Assembly (NCBI GenBank): GCA_028868735.1
Contig: JAGWTW010000001.1
Coordinates: 1 to 64,000 of the forward strand
Length of the DNA: 64,000 bases
Direction of reading: 5' to 3'
DNA from: Hyphomicrobiales bacterium
GTDB taxonomy: Bacteria > Pseudomonadota > Alphaproteobacteria > Rhizobiales > Beijerinckiaceae
Positions 1 to 8,620 of this stretch are shown here, one piece after another. The notes under the pieces are model-generated. The model did not search any database. It worked only from the letters and a program-made list of their open reading frames with translations, and had not been told where the DNA came from. The first letter of the stretch is position 1; each line of letters opens with the position of its first letter. A program made the translations under genes and the position numbers.

Positions 1-1
1 C

Positions 2-1048
2 CTGCCAATCGGCCGGCCGTGGCTCACGCTGGCAGTGGACGTATGCAGTCGCATGGTGACAGGTTTCTACCTCACGATGGAGGCGCCTTCGCGTCTGTCG
101 ACCAGCCTGTGCCTTCTGCATTCGGTATTCGACAAGTCAGCATGGCTACGAGAACGCCAGATCAATGAACAATGGCCGGTCGCCGGTCTGCCGGAAATGC
201 TGAAGGTCGATAACGGGGCGGACTTTCGCAGCAGAGCATTCAAGAGAGGATGCGACGACGCAGGAATCTCCATCGACTGGCGTCCACCCGGCCAACCGCA
301 TTTCGGTGGTCATATCGAGCGTCTGATAGGCGCCCAGATGGGCGCACTGCACCTTCTCCCTGGGACAACGTTCAGCAATGCTGATGAACTCGGCGAATAC
401 GATTCCAAGCGTCACGCCGCGCTGACGATGAGGGAACTCGAGCGCTATATCGCGCTTGAGATCGTCGGCGCCTATCATCATTCGATCCACGCGAGCCTGA
501 GACGGCCGCCGATTGCAGTATGGCGAGAACGCGAGGGGGAGATACCGCTTCGGTTGCCGGTGGACCGGAAGCGGTTCTGGCTGACGTTTCTACCGGAAGA
601 AGAGCGAACGCTGCGGCCGACCGGCATTCATCTCTTCGGGCTTCGCTACTGGTCGCCTGCGCTGAGCGCCGATCTCGGACGTTCCGGCCGCAGACTGCTC
701 GTGAAATACGATCCGCGCGACATGGCGCGTGTTTACGTCCGAAGACCATCAGGGACCTATGTCGAGGCCCGTTACGCCGACGTCACGCTGCCGTCGGTGA
801 CACTGCGCGAGGTCTTGTCCGCGCGGCGCGCATTGCTGGCCAAAGGTCGCCAGGAAGTCGACATGCGCGCCATCATGCGCACGGCCATGGCGCAACGAGA
901 GCTCATTGACGCCGCGACCAAAAAGTCCGCCATCGCTCGCCGCCGAAAATCCGGCATCGCAAAATCGCCGGTGGAGAAAGCGGGGTTGGGCTCGCTTCGT
1001 GGCGTCGATTCCAGCAAACCCGTACCCTTTGTCGAGGATACGGATTGA
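2..1048 (+). CDS. tniA: TniA-type DDE transposase, C-terminal part (cut by window start)
   Basis: Large subunit of a Tn5053/Tn402-like transposase of the Mu/retroviral-integrase superfamily, which does strand cleavage and transfer at transposon ends. The frame is open from base 2 (LPIGRPWLTLAVDVCSR), so the true start and the first catalytic Asp lie upstream; a GTG at 35 is internal. The second Asp (LKVDNGADF, codon near 209) and catalytic Glu (GGHIERLIG, codon near 317) are visible, followed by the Mu-transposase C-terminal domain (YDPRDMARVYVR). tniB follows after 6 bp and tniQ overlaps tniB, the usual tniABQ order. Only the family assignment is certain; activity cannot be judged from a partial gene. 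Confidence 0.9.
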   Translation: MPIGRPWLTLAVDVCSRMVTGFYLTMEAPSRLSTSLCLLHSVFDKSAWLRERQINEQWPVAGLPEMLKVDNGADFRSRAFKRGCDDAGISIDWRPPGQPHFGGHIERLIGAQMGALHLLPGTTFSNADELGEYDSKRHAALTMRELERYIALEIVGAYHHSIHASLRRPPIAVWREREGEIPLRLPVDRKRFWLTFLPEEERTLRPTGIHLFGLRYWSPALSADLGRSGRRLLVKYDPRDMARVYVRRPSGTYVEARYADVTLPSVTLREVLSARRALLAKGRQEVDMRAIMRTAMAQRELIDAATKKSAIARRRKSGIAKSPVEKAGLGSLRGVDSSKPVPFVEDTD

Positions 1049-1054
1049 GCTGGA

Positions 1055-1936
1055 ATGAATGACAAGATCACGCATCTGACGCCCGCAGCCGCCTCACTGC
1101 TCGCGGAAAGCAATGAAAGACGAATTCGCGCAATACGTTCGCGTCGCTGGGTGCTCTACCCTCGCGCAAAGCAAGCTCTCGACCGCCTGACCAGGCTTCT
1201 CGACCATCCGCGAGGAACACGGATGCCGTCGATTGCGATCTACGGCGACAGCGGCATGGGCAAGACGATGATCATGAAGCGATTCAGGGACGAGCACCCG
1301 CCGCGGTTCGATCCAGTGTCCGGCGCCTTGAAAACTCCGGTCCTCGCCATGGAGATGACCAGCAGGCCGGGCGAGCGACGGTTCTATTCCGAGCTGCTCA
1401 CGCTTCTTGGCGCACCGCAGCGATCCCGCGCCGACATTGCGCAGATGGAACAGGCGGTATTGCGGATCATGGGAGCGATCGGCGTACAGGTCTTGGTCAT
1501 TGACGAAGTGCACAATATCCTGGCCGGGTCATACAAAGAACAACGCATCGTGCTCAACACGCTGCGGTTCCTGAGCAACCGCCTGCAGATCTCGCTGGTG
1601 TGCTTCGGCGTCAACGAGGCGCGCGAGGCGATCAGTGGCGATGTTCAACTCGCACGACGTTTCGAGCAGTTCACGCTGAGCCGATGGGCAGCGAACGAGC
1701 AGTTCGAAATATTGGTGGCTTCGATCCTCCGCAACACGCCCTTGCGACACGCCTCGGTGCTCGCCCCAAAATCGTTACGCCGCATGCTTCAGATTACGGA
1801 AGGCATCACCTCCAGCATCTTTCACATGGTCAACGACCTCGCCATCGAAGCCGTCGGAAGCGGGGTCGAGAGAATCACCGACGACGCAATCGAAAATTGG
1901 CAGCCCGAATTCGACGTTGAAGCGGCATTCGCATGA
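1055..1936 (+). CDS. tniB: TniB AAA+ transposition ATPase
   Basis: 293-residue AAA+ ATPase that partners TniA in target capture and transposase activation. Walker A is GDSGMGKT (residues 64-71) and Walker B is VLVIDEVHN (Asp150-Glu151). ATG at 1055, 6 bp after tniA; the stop overlaps the tniQ start by 4 bp, implying translational coupling. Length and motifs fit the TniB family. The protein differs clearly from the second tniB at 20251, whose Walker A is GPYANGKT, so the two transposition modules are not a recent duplication. Confidence 0.92.
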   Translation: MNDKITHLTPAAASLLAESNERRIRAIRSRRWVLYPRAKQALDRLTRLLDHPRGTRMPSIAIYGDSGMGKTMIMKRFRDEHPPRFDPVSGALKTPVLAMEMTSRPGERRFYSELLTLLGAPQRSRADIAQMEQAVLRIMGAIGVQVLVIDEVHNILAGSYKEQRIVLNTLRFLSNRLQISLVCFGVNEAREAISGDVQLARRFEQFTLSRWAANEQFEILVASILRNTPLRHASVLAPKSLRRMLQITEGITSSIFHMVNDLAIEAVGSGVERITDDAIENWQPEFDVEAAFA

Positions 1937-2796
1937 CGCGCCCGACTGAGCAACGTCCGTTGCCAGTCACGCTACCACCGACGACCGACGAGCTGCTGTC
2001 GTCATGGATCGGTCGGCATGCGAGATTTTACGACGTCACGCCGCTCGAAATGCTCCGCCATTGTCTGCCGGATTCGCGGTCCTTGCGCGCCGCCGACATG
2101 AATCTGACGGACGATCAGATTCGGCACCTCACGACTGTCTTTTCGAGCGACCCGAATATCGTTCGCAGGACGACTTTTGTGAACGTTGCGCCGCCCGCTC
2201 GCAGGTTGATCGCCGCCACACCTGTTCAACATTGCGAGAAATGCGCCTCCGAACGCGGCGACCCCGATATCGTCATGCGCAGCCGGCTTTCCGGGTGGCG
2301 CATCACTTGCCCGGTTTGTGGAGATCCGCTGCGCGACCTTGACGATTGTCCCGCGCCCTACCCATTCAAACATCATTGGAACGCCGCTCTCCGCGGCGAG
2401 CGCCTTCTCGACGACGAAGCCGAGCGCTCCGTTCGCACTTGGGCGTCGCCCGCCGAAATCGCGCGGTTGCTGCTGATGCGCCGACGTCCTGATGCCGTAC
2501 ATCCGGATACAAGGCTCGAGGATTTCAGGGTTCTCGGCGTCGTCATTCCCGAATTGGACAACGTAGTCGCGAGAATGCGGATCCTTCTTCCATCTCCCGC
2601 GAACCCAATCTTCCCCCTCCATTTGCGCCCGGCGTTGCTCGCCGGGGTCGCCATTGTCGAGCGAAGCGGACCCGCAATGCTCGAGATGCTTCATGCTCGT
2701 CTGATCGGCGAAAATCGAACCCGGTTCGGTCGAATTGCCGGTCCTATGATTGCCGATCACGGGATCCGGAGGCCCGCTCAGTTGCACTTAATTTGA
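1933..2796 (+). CDS. tniQ: TniQ target-selection protein
   Basis: 287-residue TniQ family protein; members of this family (including TnsD) act in target choice of Tn7/Tn5053-like elements. The N-terminus carries the family signature TDELLSSWIGRHARFY; a zinc-binding pair CEKC (101-104) and CPVC (126-129) follows. ATG at 1933 overlaps the tniB stop (ATGA). The last codons (HLI-stop) run into one of the transposon-end repeats at 2785-2798, so the gene ends inside the terminal repeat array. Confidence 0.9.
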   Translation: MTRPTEQRPLPVTLPPTTDELLSSWIGRHARFYDVTPLEMLRHCLPDSRSLRAADMNLTDDQIRHLTTVFSSDPNIVRRTTFVNVAPPARRLIAATPVQHCEKCASERGDPDIVMRSRLSGWRITCPVCGDPLRDLDDCPAPYPFKHHWNAALRGERLLDDEAERSVRTWASPAEIARLLLMRRRPDAVHPDTRLEDFRVLGVVIPELDNVVARMRILLPSPANPIFPLHLRPALLAGVAIVERSGPAMLEMLHARLIGENRTRFGRIAGPMIADHGIRRPAQLHLI

Positions 2797-2880
2797 GAAC
2801 CCCGCGAATGCCGATTTCTCAAATTAAGTGACAGAATTGGGCAAAACGACCGCATTCTCGCAATTAAGTGCCGCGCGACA
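2785..2880. repeat. Right-end repeat array of the first tni transposon
   Basis: Three copies of a 14-15 base unit (TCTCAAATTAAGTG and close variants): one inverted at 2785-2798, direct ones at 2817-2830 and 2856-2870. Clustered transposase-binding repeats are characteristic of Tn402/Tn5053 ends. The outermost copy is followed by GCGACA at 2875-2880, matching the GCGACA end of the second element, so the transposon probably ends at 2880; TGACA at 2829-2833 is an alternative end. The left end lies outside the window. Confidence 0.65.
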
Positions 2881-2936
2881 CCGGCTCACTCGCCGCGAGA
2901 GTAAGAGCGAATTTGACGAATGGAGGACAGTGTTCA

Positions 2937-3371
2937 ATGAAAATCCGCAAAAACCTGCCAAACTATCTCGTTTTCGGCTTTTTCGCTGTCGCGGGCGGAC
3001 TGTGGCTGGCGCAATCGAACGGCCCACGCACGGTCGCAGGAAATCAAATCATTGTGAAAATTCCGCAATTAACCGCGCAGGCGGCCGAGGGCAAAAAGGC
3101 CTTTGACTCGACATGCGGGCAATGCCATGGCCTGAACGGCGCCGGAACCGACAAGGGTCCGCCGCTTGTTCACGACATTTACAATCCCGGCCATCATGCA
3201 GACGAGGCCTTTTTCGTCGCGACCCGGTTCGGCGTGCGGCAACACCATTGGCCGTTCGGGGACATGCCGGCGCAAGCGCAAGTGCCGAAAGAAGAGATCG
3301 TCAAAATTGTGCGCTACGTTCGCGAACTTCAGGCCGCCAATGGCATCGTCTACCGCGAGCATCGCATGTAG
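2937..3371 (+). CDS. Small membrane-anchored c-type cytochrome
   Basis: 144 residues: N-terminal signal/anchor (NYLVFGFFAVAGGLWLA, about 8-24), then a single haem-binding motif CGQCH and one candidate distal Met (GDMPAQA), as in class I cytochromes c. It should act in periplasmic electron transfer; partner unknown. ATG at 2937 is chosen because GGAGG precedes it by 7-8 bases; an earlier in-frame ATG at 2868 lies in the transposon end. The gene starts only 56 bp from the transposon end, so its native promoter may have been displaced. Confidence 0.8.
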   Translation: MKIRKNLPNYLVFGFFAVAGGLWLAQSNGPRTVAGNQIIVKIPQLTAQAAEGKKAFDSTCGQCHGLNGAGTDKGPPLVHDIYNPGHHADEAFFVATRFGVRQHHWPFGDMPAQAQVPKEEIVKIVRYVRELQAANGIVYREHRM

Positions 3372-3451
3372 CGACGAGGTATGGAGTTCCGCGATTTTGT
3401 CGGGCATCTTCATCACTGAAATTCGCGGCTGGAATCTGATGCTGACACGCA

Positions 3452-3673
3452 AGTCGCCAAATATCGTCTCATCCAGCGTTACCGCTCGGCTTCGCGGACA
3501 ATCTGGGCGAAGAGTTCGACGCGCCCTTCGCTCGCCTCGATTGGATCAGCCCCGACCGCTTCGACATGCAGTGGCATCGCCACACCGGCGAGTGGTTCCG
3601 AGTCTATCGCGGCCTCAATCTCGACAAAGCCGTCGCAACTCTCAAGTCCGACGGAATCTTGCATCCCGTGTAG
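3452..3673 (+). pseudogene. C-terminal fragment of an unidentified small protein
   Basis: A frame reading GFADNLGEEFDAPFARLD then MQWHRHTGEWFRVYRG and ending ILHPV-stop looks protein-like (amphipathic, ordered codon use), but it has no start and is bounded upstream by stops at 3437 and 3443. The WHRHTGEW segment recalls DUF3024-like proteins, which is only a weak resemblance. I read it as a 5'-truncated remnant in a stretch of decayed DNA between the cytochrome and the IS66 remnant. Confidence 0.3.
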
Positions 3674-3686
3674 ATTGCCCAGCCAG

Positions 3687-4124
3687 TCAGAAAGCAGCCG
3701 CCTGCGGCCTACACCGGATGGCTACGAACGAATGTACGCGCCCGGCGTGGGCCCTAAGCGTCCAACGCGAGCTCGAGAAGTTCTGCGGCAACAGCGGGTC
3801 GATATCTTTGTTGAGCCAGCCGGCGGCGATGCGCTCGAGCGTTTGCGTAAGCCAGCCATTGAGATCGACGTCGTTGAGGCGCGCGGTCGCGAGCAAGGAA
3901 AGCATGGACGGCGACCTCCCGACGATGCCGAGACGCTCAAGGCGGCTGGAGGCCCGTCGAACGGCGACGCGTTCTTCGGGACGCTTGCCATTGATGTCGG
4001 ACTCGATGGCGAACAGAGCATCGATGCGGCGCACGACCTCGATCGCGATCGGCGACGCGGGAGATTTCCTTGCGGCGGTCGTTGGGAACAATCGCCCTTT
4101 CAACACGTTCGTTTGCTGTGCCAT
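3687..4124 (-). pseudogene. Degenerate IS66-family transposase remnant
   Basis: Two blocks typical of the IS66 transposase C-terminal half are present: an internal block (IEVVRRIDALFAIESDI ... RPEERVAVRR) and the C-terminal block (LLATARLNDVDLNGWLTQTL ... DPLLPQNF). The DDE region between them is missing, so this is an internally deleted, inactive copy. The final 30 residues are unrelated read-through. No intact IS66 ends or accessory ORFs (tnpA/tnpB) were seen nearby. Confidence 0.7.
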
Positions 4125-4156
4125 GCCTAAAATGGCTGATCGCAGGAGGCGGCGGG

Positions 4157-4645
4157 ATGATGGAGAACATAAATGATCATCAGCAACATCGCCATTCCAG
4201 CGCGCCTGCCTACTGGATGCTTTGTCTCAATCTCCTGTTGAGCCTGGTAGCCATGTATCTCGTAATGTACACGATGATCGACAGGTGGAGCGATTACCGT
4301 AATAACATAAATATGCTCTACATGGCGCTGACCATGTGGGCGTTCATGGGTATTTTGATGATCGTCACGATGGGCGACATGTACCAAGACCGGCAAGTGA
4401 ATTTTGTGCTTTATGTCGTCTTTGCCTCGGTGATACTCGGCTCGTTCTGGGCCACGCGTAGCCAGGCACTGGTCCATGATCGCCAATTTATAGAGTCGAT
4501 GATCCCGCATCACTCCGGCGCTATCCTGATGTGTCGCGAGGCCAAACTCCAAGACCCGGAATTAATCAAGCTTTGTCGGAATATTTCAGAGGGGCAGCGG
4601 CGAGAAATCGACCAGATGAACGCCATAGCCGCACGCCTACGCTGA
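4157..4645 (+). CDS. DUF305 family membrane protein
   Basis: 162 residues. Three hydrophobic segments near residues 21-43, 52-71 and 79-97 are followed by a DUF305 domain with the family pattern MIPHHSGAILMCREA and a terminal Q..EI..M stretch. DUF305 proteins are ferritin-like helical proteins common beside copper and heavy-metal resistance genes; the function is not established. ATG at 4157 is preceded by AGGAGG at 4144-4149, which decides this start over the longer frame from 4070. It converges on the P-type ATPase gene with 39 bp between stops. Confidence 0.85.
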   Translation: MMENINDHQQHRHSSAPAYWMLCLNLLLSLVAMYLVMYTMIDRWSDYRNNINMLYMALTMWAFMGILMIVTMGDMYQDRQVNFVLYVVFASVILGSFWATRSQALVHDRQFIESMIPHHSGAILMCREAKLQDPELIKLCRNISEGQRREIDQMNAIAARLR

Positions 4646-4684
4646 GGGAGCTGGACTCTAAGACATCGCTGCGAAATCGACTGC

Positions 4685-6913
4685 TCATCGCAAAAGCCGC
4701 AGCGCATTGATCGTCACCATGACGGTCGCGCCGGTATCTGCGAGAATGGCCGGCCATAGTCCCGTCACGCCTGCGATTGTCGTCACAAGAAACACGGCTT
4801 TGAGCCCCAGCGCGATTGTTATGTTCTGGCGAATATTGCCCCTCGTGCGCTTCGACAGGTCGATCATGGCGGCCACGTCCCCGACACGTCCGTGAAGCAC
4901 GGCGGCATCCGCGGTTTCGAGCGCGACATCCGTCCCGCCGCCCATGGCGATGCCGACGTTGGCAGCTGCGAGTGCGGGCGCGTCGTTAATGCCGTCGCCG
5001 ACCTTGGCGACGTTAAAGCCTTGCGCTTGCAGTTCGCCAATGATCCGTAGCTTGTCCTCCGGCAGCAGACTAGCGCGCACTTCGATGTCGAGTTGCTTGC
5101 CGATCGCCGTCGCCGTGCGCTGATTGTCGCCGGTCAGCATGATCGTCTTGACGCCCCTATCGGTCAGCGCCTTGAGGCCCGCGAACGCATCGGGGCGCGG
5201 CTCGTCGCGCAGGGCGATGGCTCCGGTTGCCCTACCGTCCACCACCACGACTGAGACCGTCTTGCCTTCGTCGTGCAAGGCCGTGATGCGGTCCGATTGA
5301 TCGGTCGAAAGAGCGGCGCGCTCCGCCGCCGCCTGACTCGACCCGAGGAACGCGGCCTTGCCCTCGACTGTCGCGACGACGCCCTTGCCGCCGAGAGCCG
5401 CGGCGTCGCTTGTATGCGGCGGGACGATTTTTTCCTCCGCGGCTTTGGCGAGGATCGCGCCCGCAATCGGGTGGCTCGATCCAACTTCGAGCGCAGCGGC
5501 AAATTTCAGAACGTCTGCCTCGTCATCGTCGAACCCGATCACGTCCGTCACCTTCGGCGCACCCGCGGTGAGCGTGCCAGTCTTGTCGAAGGCCACGGCA
5601 GTGATCTTGCCGAGGTTCTCGAGCACTGCGCCGCCCTTGAGCAAGAGACCGCGTCGTGCGCCCGCCGACAGCGAAGCGGCGATGGCGGCGGGCGTGGAAA
5701 TCACTAGCGCGCAGGGACAGCCAATCAGCAGAATGGCGAGGCCCTTGTAGATCCATACCGGCCAGAGCCCGCTGAAGGCCAGTGGCGGAACGACGGCGAC
5801 AAGAGCGGCGACCACGACCACGGCGGGCGTGTAATAGCGCGAGAAACGATCGATGAAGCGCTCCGTCGGAGCCTTGCTTTCCTGCGCTTCCTCGACCAAG
5901 CGCACGACGCGCGCAATCGTATTATCGGCCGCCGTCGCCGTAACGCGCACGCGCAGCGCGGCGTCGCCGTTGATCGTGCCGGCGAACACGTTGGCATCGA
6001 CGCCCTTGCGCACGCGGGTGCTTTCGCCCGTCACCGGCGCTTCGTCGATAGCGCTCTCGCCGGAGACAATGACGCCGTCCGCCGCAATCCGGTCGCCTGG
6101 CCGTACGAGGATGATCGCGCCGACCGCCACGCTTTCGGCAGGTATTTCGCGCGTCTGGCCATTCTCTTCGACCAGTGCGGTTTTCGGCACGAGCTTGGTG
6201 AGCGATTGGATGCTGGCGCGGGCCTTTCCGGCCGCGACGCCTTCCAGCAATTCGCCGATCAGAAAGAGAAATACGACAGCGGCGGCTTCCTCGCTTGCAT
6301 GAATGACGACCGCGCCGACTGCCGCGACCGTCATCAGCATTTCGATCGAGAAGGGCGTGCCTGCGCGCGCCGCCATGACGGCCCGCCACGCGATCGGGAT
6401 CAATCCGACCAGCATCGCCGCAGTGAATGCATAAGCCTCGAGCGCTGGGAACAGCTTGCCGACGCCATAGGCCGCCGCCAACGCGAGCCCGCACGCAATG
6501 GTCAACCGGCCCTTCTTGCTCCGCCACCACGAGCCATCCGTCGGGCCGTGATCATGACCATGCAGCCCGGCGACCTCCCTGGCGGCGGGGCCTCCGTGAT
6601 TGTGCGCACCGTGATTGTGGGCGTGATCGTGACCGCCGTGGTCATGATCGCAGCAGGTGTGCGAGGGCGCCGCGGCGGGCCCGGGCTCGAGGGGGGCTAG
6701 CGCATAGCCGAGGCCCGTCACCCTTTTTTCAATTGCCGCCAGGTCGCTCTTGCCGTCGTGATGCACAGTCATCGTGCCGGCCGTCACCGACACCGCCACG
6801 TCGGACACGCCTGGCATCCGGCGTACCGCCGTGTCGATCTTGGCGGCGCAGCTCGCGCAATCCATGCCCTCGACCCGATAGCGGGCCTGCGTTGTGAAAT
6901 CGATCATCATCAA
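4685..6913 (-). CDS. zntA: Zn/Cd/Pb-exporting P1B-type ATPase (ZntA/CadA type)
   Basis: 742-residue inner-membrane metal pump. N-terminal HMA domain with GMDCASC (Cys19/Cys22), a His-rich linker (HDHGGHDHAHNHGAHNHGG, about 92-111), the membrane CPC metal site near residue 400, the phosphorylation motif DKTGTLT near 442 and MVGDGINDAP-type hinge. The ending LADTGATVMVTINALRLLR is characteristic of the Zn2+/Cd2+/Pb2+ branch (ZntA/CadA) rather than Cu+ pumps. Three consecutive ATGs open the gene; the first is used here. It is divergent from the MerR gene and its promoter carries a MerR-type operator. Confidence 0.93.
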   Translation of the reverse strand: MMMIDFTTQARYRVEGMDCASCAAKIDTAVRRMPGVSDVAVSVTAGTMTVHHDGKSDLAAIEKRVTGLGYALAPLEPGPAAAPSHTCCDHDHGGHDHAHNHGAHNHGGPAAREVAGLHGHDHGPTDGSWWRSKKGRLTIACGLALAAAYGVGKLFPALEAYAFTAAMLVGLIPIAWRAVMAARAGTPFSIEMLMTVAAVGAVVIHASEEAAAVVFLFLIGELLEGVAAGKARASIQSLTKLVPKTALVEENGQTREIPAESVAVGAIILVRPGDRIAADGVIVSGESAIDEAPVTGESTRVRKGVDANVFAGTINGDAALRVRVTATAADNTIARVVRLVEEAQESKAPTERFIDRFSRYYTPAVVVVAALVAVVPPLAFSGLWPVWIYKGLAILLIGCPCALVISTPAAIAASLSAGARRGLLLKGGAVLENLGKITAVAFDKTGTLTAGAPKVTDVIGFDDDEADVLKFAAALEVGSSHPIAGAILAKAAEEKIVPPHTSDAAALGGKGVVATVEGKAAFLGSSQAAAERAALSTDQSDRITALHDEGKTVSVVVVDGRATGAIALRDEPRPDAFAGLKALTDRGVKTIMLTGDNQRTATAIGKQLDIEVRASLLPEDKLRIIGELQAQGFNVAKVGDGINDAPALAAANVGIAMGGGTDVALETADAAVLHGRVGDVAAMIDLSKRTRGNIRQNITIALGLKAVFLVTTIAGVTGLWPAILADTGATVMVTINALRLLR

Positions 6914-6934
6914 GTCCTTGCCTTGTCGACGACG

Positions 6935-6965
6935 ACGCTACATCCTCTAGCAACTAGAGGAGCAA
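6935..6965 (-). promoter_or_regulatory. MerR-type promoter and operator for the P-type ATPase gene
   Basis: On the minus strand, -35 TTGCTC (6960-6965) and -10 TAGCGT (6935-6940) are separated by 19 bp, the over-long spacer that MerR-family activators correct. The spacer holds a 7-bp dyad, CCTCTAG-CAA-CTAGAGG (6944-6960). It lies between zntA and the MerR gene, so the same protein can autoregulate from here. Confidence 0.8.
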
Positions 6966-6970
6966 GCGAA

Positions 6971-7396
6971 ATGACCACGGGCGTCCCGATCGGAAAAGCC
7001 GCCAAACGCAGCGGCGTCAAAGTCCCGACCATCCGCTACTACGAACAGATCGGTCTTTTGACCGCGCCGGCGCGCAGCGACGGCAACCGGCGTCACTACG
7101 ACGCGAGCGACCTGCACCGTCTCTCATTCATCCGGCACGCCCGCGAGCTGGGGTTCGAAATCGATGCGATCCGAACCCTGCTCGCGCTGCAGGACGACCC
7201 GAACCAGCCGTGCGCGACGGCCGACGGCATCGCCAAGGCGCGCCTTGCCGATGTCGAGCAACGGATCCGCAGCCTGAGCGCGCTCAAGACAGAACTGCAG
7301 GCGATGATCGAGGGGTGCAGCCACGGCCGGGTCGCGGCCTGCCGCGTCATCGAAGTACTCGCCGACCACGGTCAGTGCCTGCACGCTGGCCATTGA
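6971..7396 (+). CDS. cadR: MerR-family metal-responsive regulator (CadR/ZntR/PbrR-like)
   Basis: 141-residue regulator: N-terminal winged helix (IGKAAKRSGVKVPTIRYYEQ), dimerisation helix, and a metal-binding C-terminus with Cys residues in PNQPCATADG, EGCSHGRVAAC and GQCLHAGH, the arrangement of Cd/Pb/Zn sensors. It is expected to activate zntA by untwisting the 19-bp-spacer promoter in the shared intergenic region. ATG at 6971 directly follows the operator; AGGAG (6958-6962) overlaps the dyad and serves as RBS. Whether Cd, Pb or Zn is the main inducer cannot be read from the sequence. Confidence 0.88.
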   Translation: MTTGVPIGKAAKRSGVKVPTIRYYEQIGLLTAPARSDGNRRHYDASDLHRLSFIRHARELGFEIDAIRTLLALQDDPNQPCATADGIAKARLADVEQRIRSLSALKTELQAMIEGCSHGRVAACRVIEVLADHGQCLHAGH

Positions 7397-7403
7397 GACT
7401 TCG

Positions 7404-8315
7404 TCACACATGCAGCGTCTTTTCCTCGCGGCTCAACGTATCGTCGTCGACCTGAATGGTGACGTGATCGATCCCGAATTCATCCCCCATCATTCGACGC
7501 GCTTGCGCCAAAACAGTTTGCGCGACGCTGAAATCCGTCACGACCAGATGACAACTCATAGCGTCGAAGCCGGAGGTTATGGTCCAGACGTGCAGATCGT
7601 GGACTGAAATAACGTTTGCAATCTCCATCAGCTCGCGCTCGAGGATGGCTAGATCGACCGTCGGCGGCGTGCCTTCCATCAGGATATGCACGACCTGCCT
7701 CAGCAGCCCGAACGTCCGGGGCACGATGAACAGGCCGATGCCGGCCCCGATCAGCGGATCGGCGAGCCGCCACCCCTTCCACATCATGAGGAGCGCAGCG
7801 AGGATCACGCCGATCGAGCCGAGCATGTCGCTCAGCACCTCGAAATAGGCGCCCTTCACGTTGAGGCTCTCGGACGACCCGCCGGCCAGCAGCCGCATGC
7901 TGACGAGGTTGACCGCCAGGCCGATGGCCGCAACGGCGAGCATCGGGCCGCTCATGACCTCGGGCGGAGACATGAAACGCCGATAGGCCTCATACAGAAT
8001 GTAGACGGTCAGCAGCAGAAGAACGACCGCGTTGGTCAGCGCGGCCAGCACCTCCATCCGGAGATAACCGTAAGTTCGCTGTGGCGTCGCCTCGCGGGCC
8101 GCAAAACGGATCGCCAGGAGGGCCAGCGCCAGACCGGCGACGTCGGTGAGCATGTGCGCCGCGTCAGCCAGAAGCGCGAGGCTTCCCGTGATCAAGCCGC
8201 CGGCGACCTCGGCAACCATGTAGGTCGCCGTCAGCGCCAGCGCCCACGCCAACCGGCCCGCATGCTGCGCCGTCGCCGTTCCAGAACCGCCGCCACCGTG
8301 CATTTCTGCCTCCAT
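7404..8315 (-). CDS. czcD: Cation diffusion facilitator (CzcD/ZitB-like)
   Basis: 303-residue inner-membrane Zn2+/Cd2+/Co2+ : H+ antiporter. Transmembrane helix II holds LLADAAHMLTD and helix V FEVLSDMLGS, the HD-HD metal site of Zn-transporting CDF proteins; a C-terminal cytoplasmic domain follows (ISVHDLHVWTITSG). A short Gly/His N-terminus precedes helix I. It converges on the MerR gene with a 7-bp gap. Function in cytosolic metal export is family knowledge; specificity is inferred from the zntA/czc neighbourhood. Confidence 0.9.
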   Translation of the reverse strand: MEAEMHGGGGSGTATAQHAGRLAWALALTATYMVAEVAGGLITGSLALLADAAHMLTDVAGLALALLAIRFAAREATPQRTYGYLRMEVLAALTNAVVLLLLTVYILYEAYRRFMSPPEVMSGPMLAVAAIGLAVNLVSMRLLAGGSSESLNVKGAYFEVLSDMLGSIGVILAALLMMWKGWRLADPLIGAGIGLFIVPRTFGLLRQVVHILMEGTPPTVDLAILERELMEIANVISVHDLHVWTITSGFDAMSCHLVVTDFSVAQTVLAQARRMMGDEFGIDHVTIQVDDDTLSREEKTLHV

Positions 8316-8346
8316 GCCTGAGAACCCAACGCCGGGCGGCGACGAG

Positions 8347-8620
8347 TCAGTCCGCCGGCTTCTCCGCCTTTTCGCCCAGCTCGACGATGTCGCCTTCTTA
8401 AAACTGGATGCTGTGCAATTCGGAGCGCCACTCGTGCTTGCGTCGCAGAAGAAACTCGAGATTCAGACCGAAGTGCTTGAACTCTTCCTTCTGGACGTTG
8501 GCCATGATCGCCTTCGCCAGCGCGTCCTTTTCGGCGACATCCCCTGGTCGTACCAATTGATAGCGTCAGCCTCCTCGATCAGCGAGGCGATCATGCGGGC
8601 GAACGTGCGATCTATGGGTT
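8347..8620 (-). pseudogene. Decayed encapsulated-ferritin-like gene
   Basis: Minus-strand translation in two frames gives FARMIASLIEEADAINWYDQ, then after a shift DALAKAIMANVQKEEFKHFG and FLLRRKHEWRSEL, followed by an in-frame TAA and EGDIVELGEKAEKPAD. This is the two-helix ferritin-like fold of encapsulin cargo proteins (EncFtn: EELEAVDWYDQ ... HNRDEEKEHA ... LEWLRR). A frameshift near 8551-8556, a Lys-to-stop change near 8398 and loss of the N-terminus show that it is dead. No encapsulin shell gene is visible in the window. Confidence 0.55.

Noticed and set aside
3166-4176. 336-codon plus-strand frame between the cytochrome and DUF305
   Set aside because: It crosses the end of the cytochrome, the decayed fragment and the IS66 remnant in wrong frames; low-complexity Arg/Ser composition.
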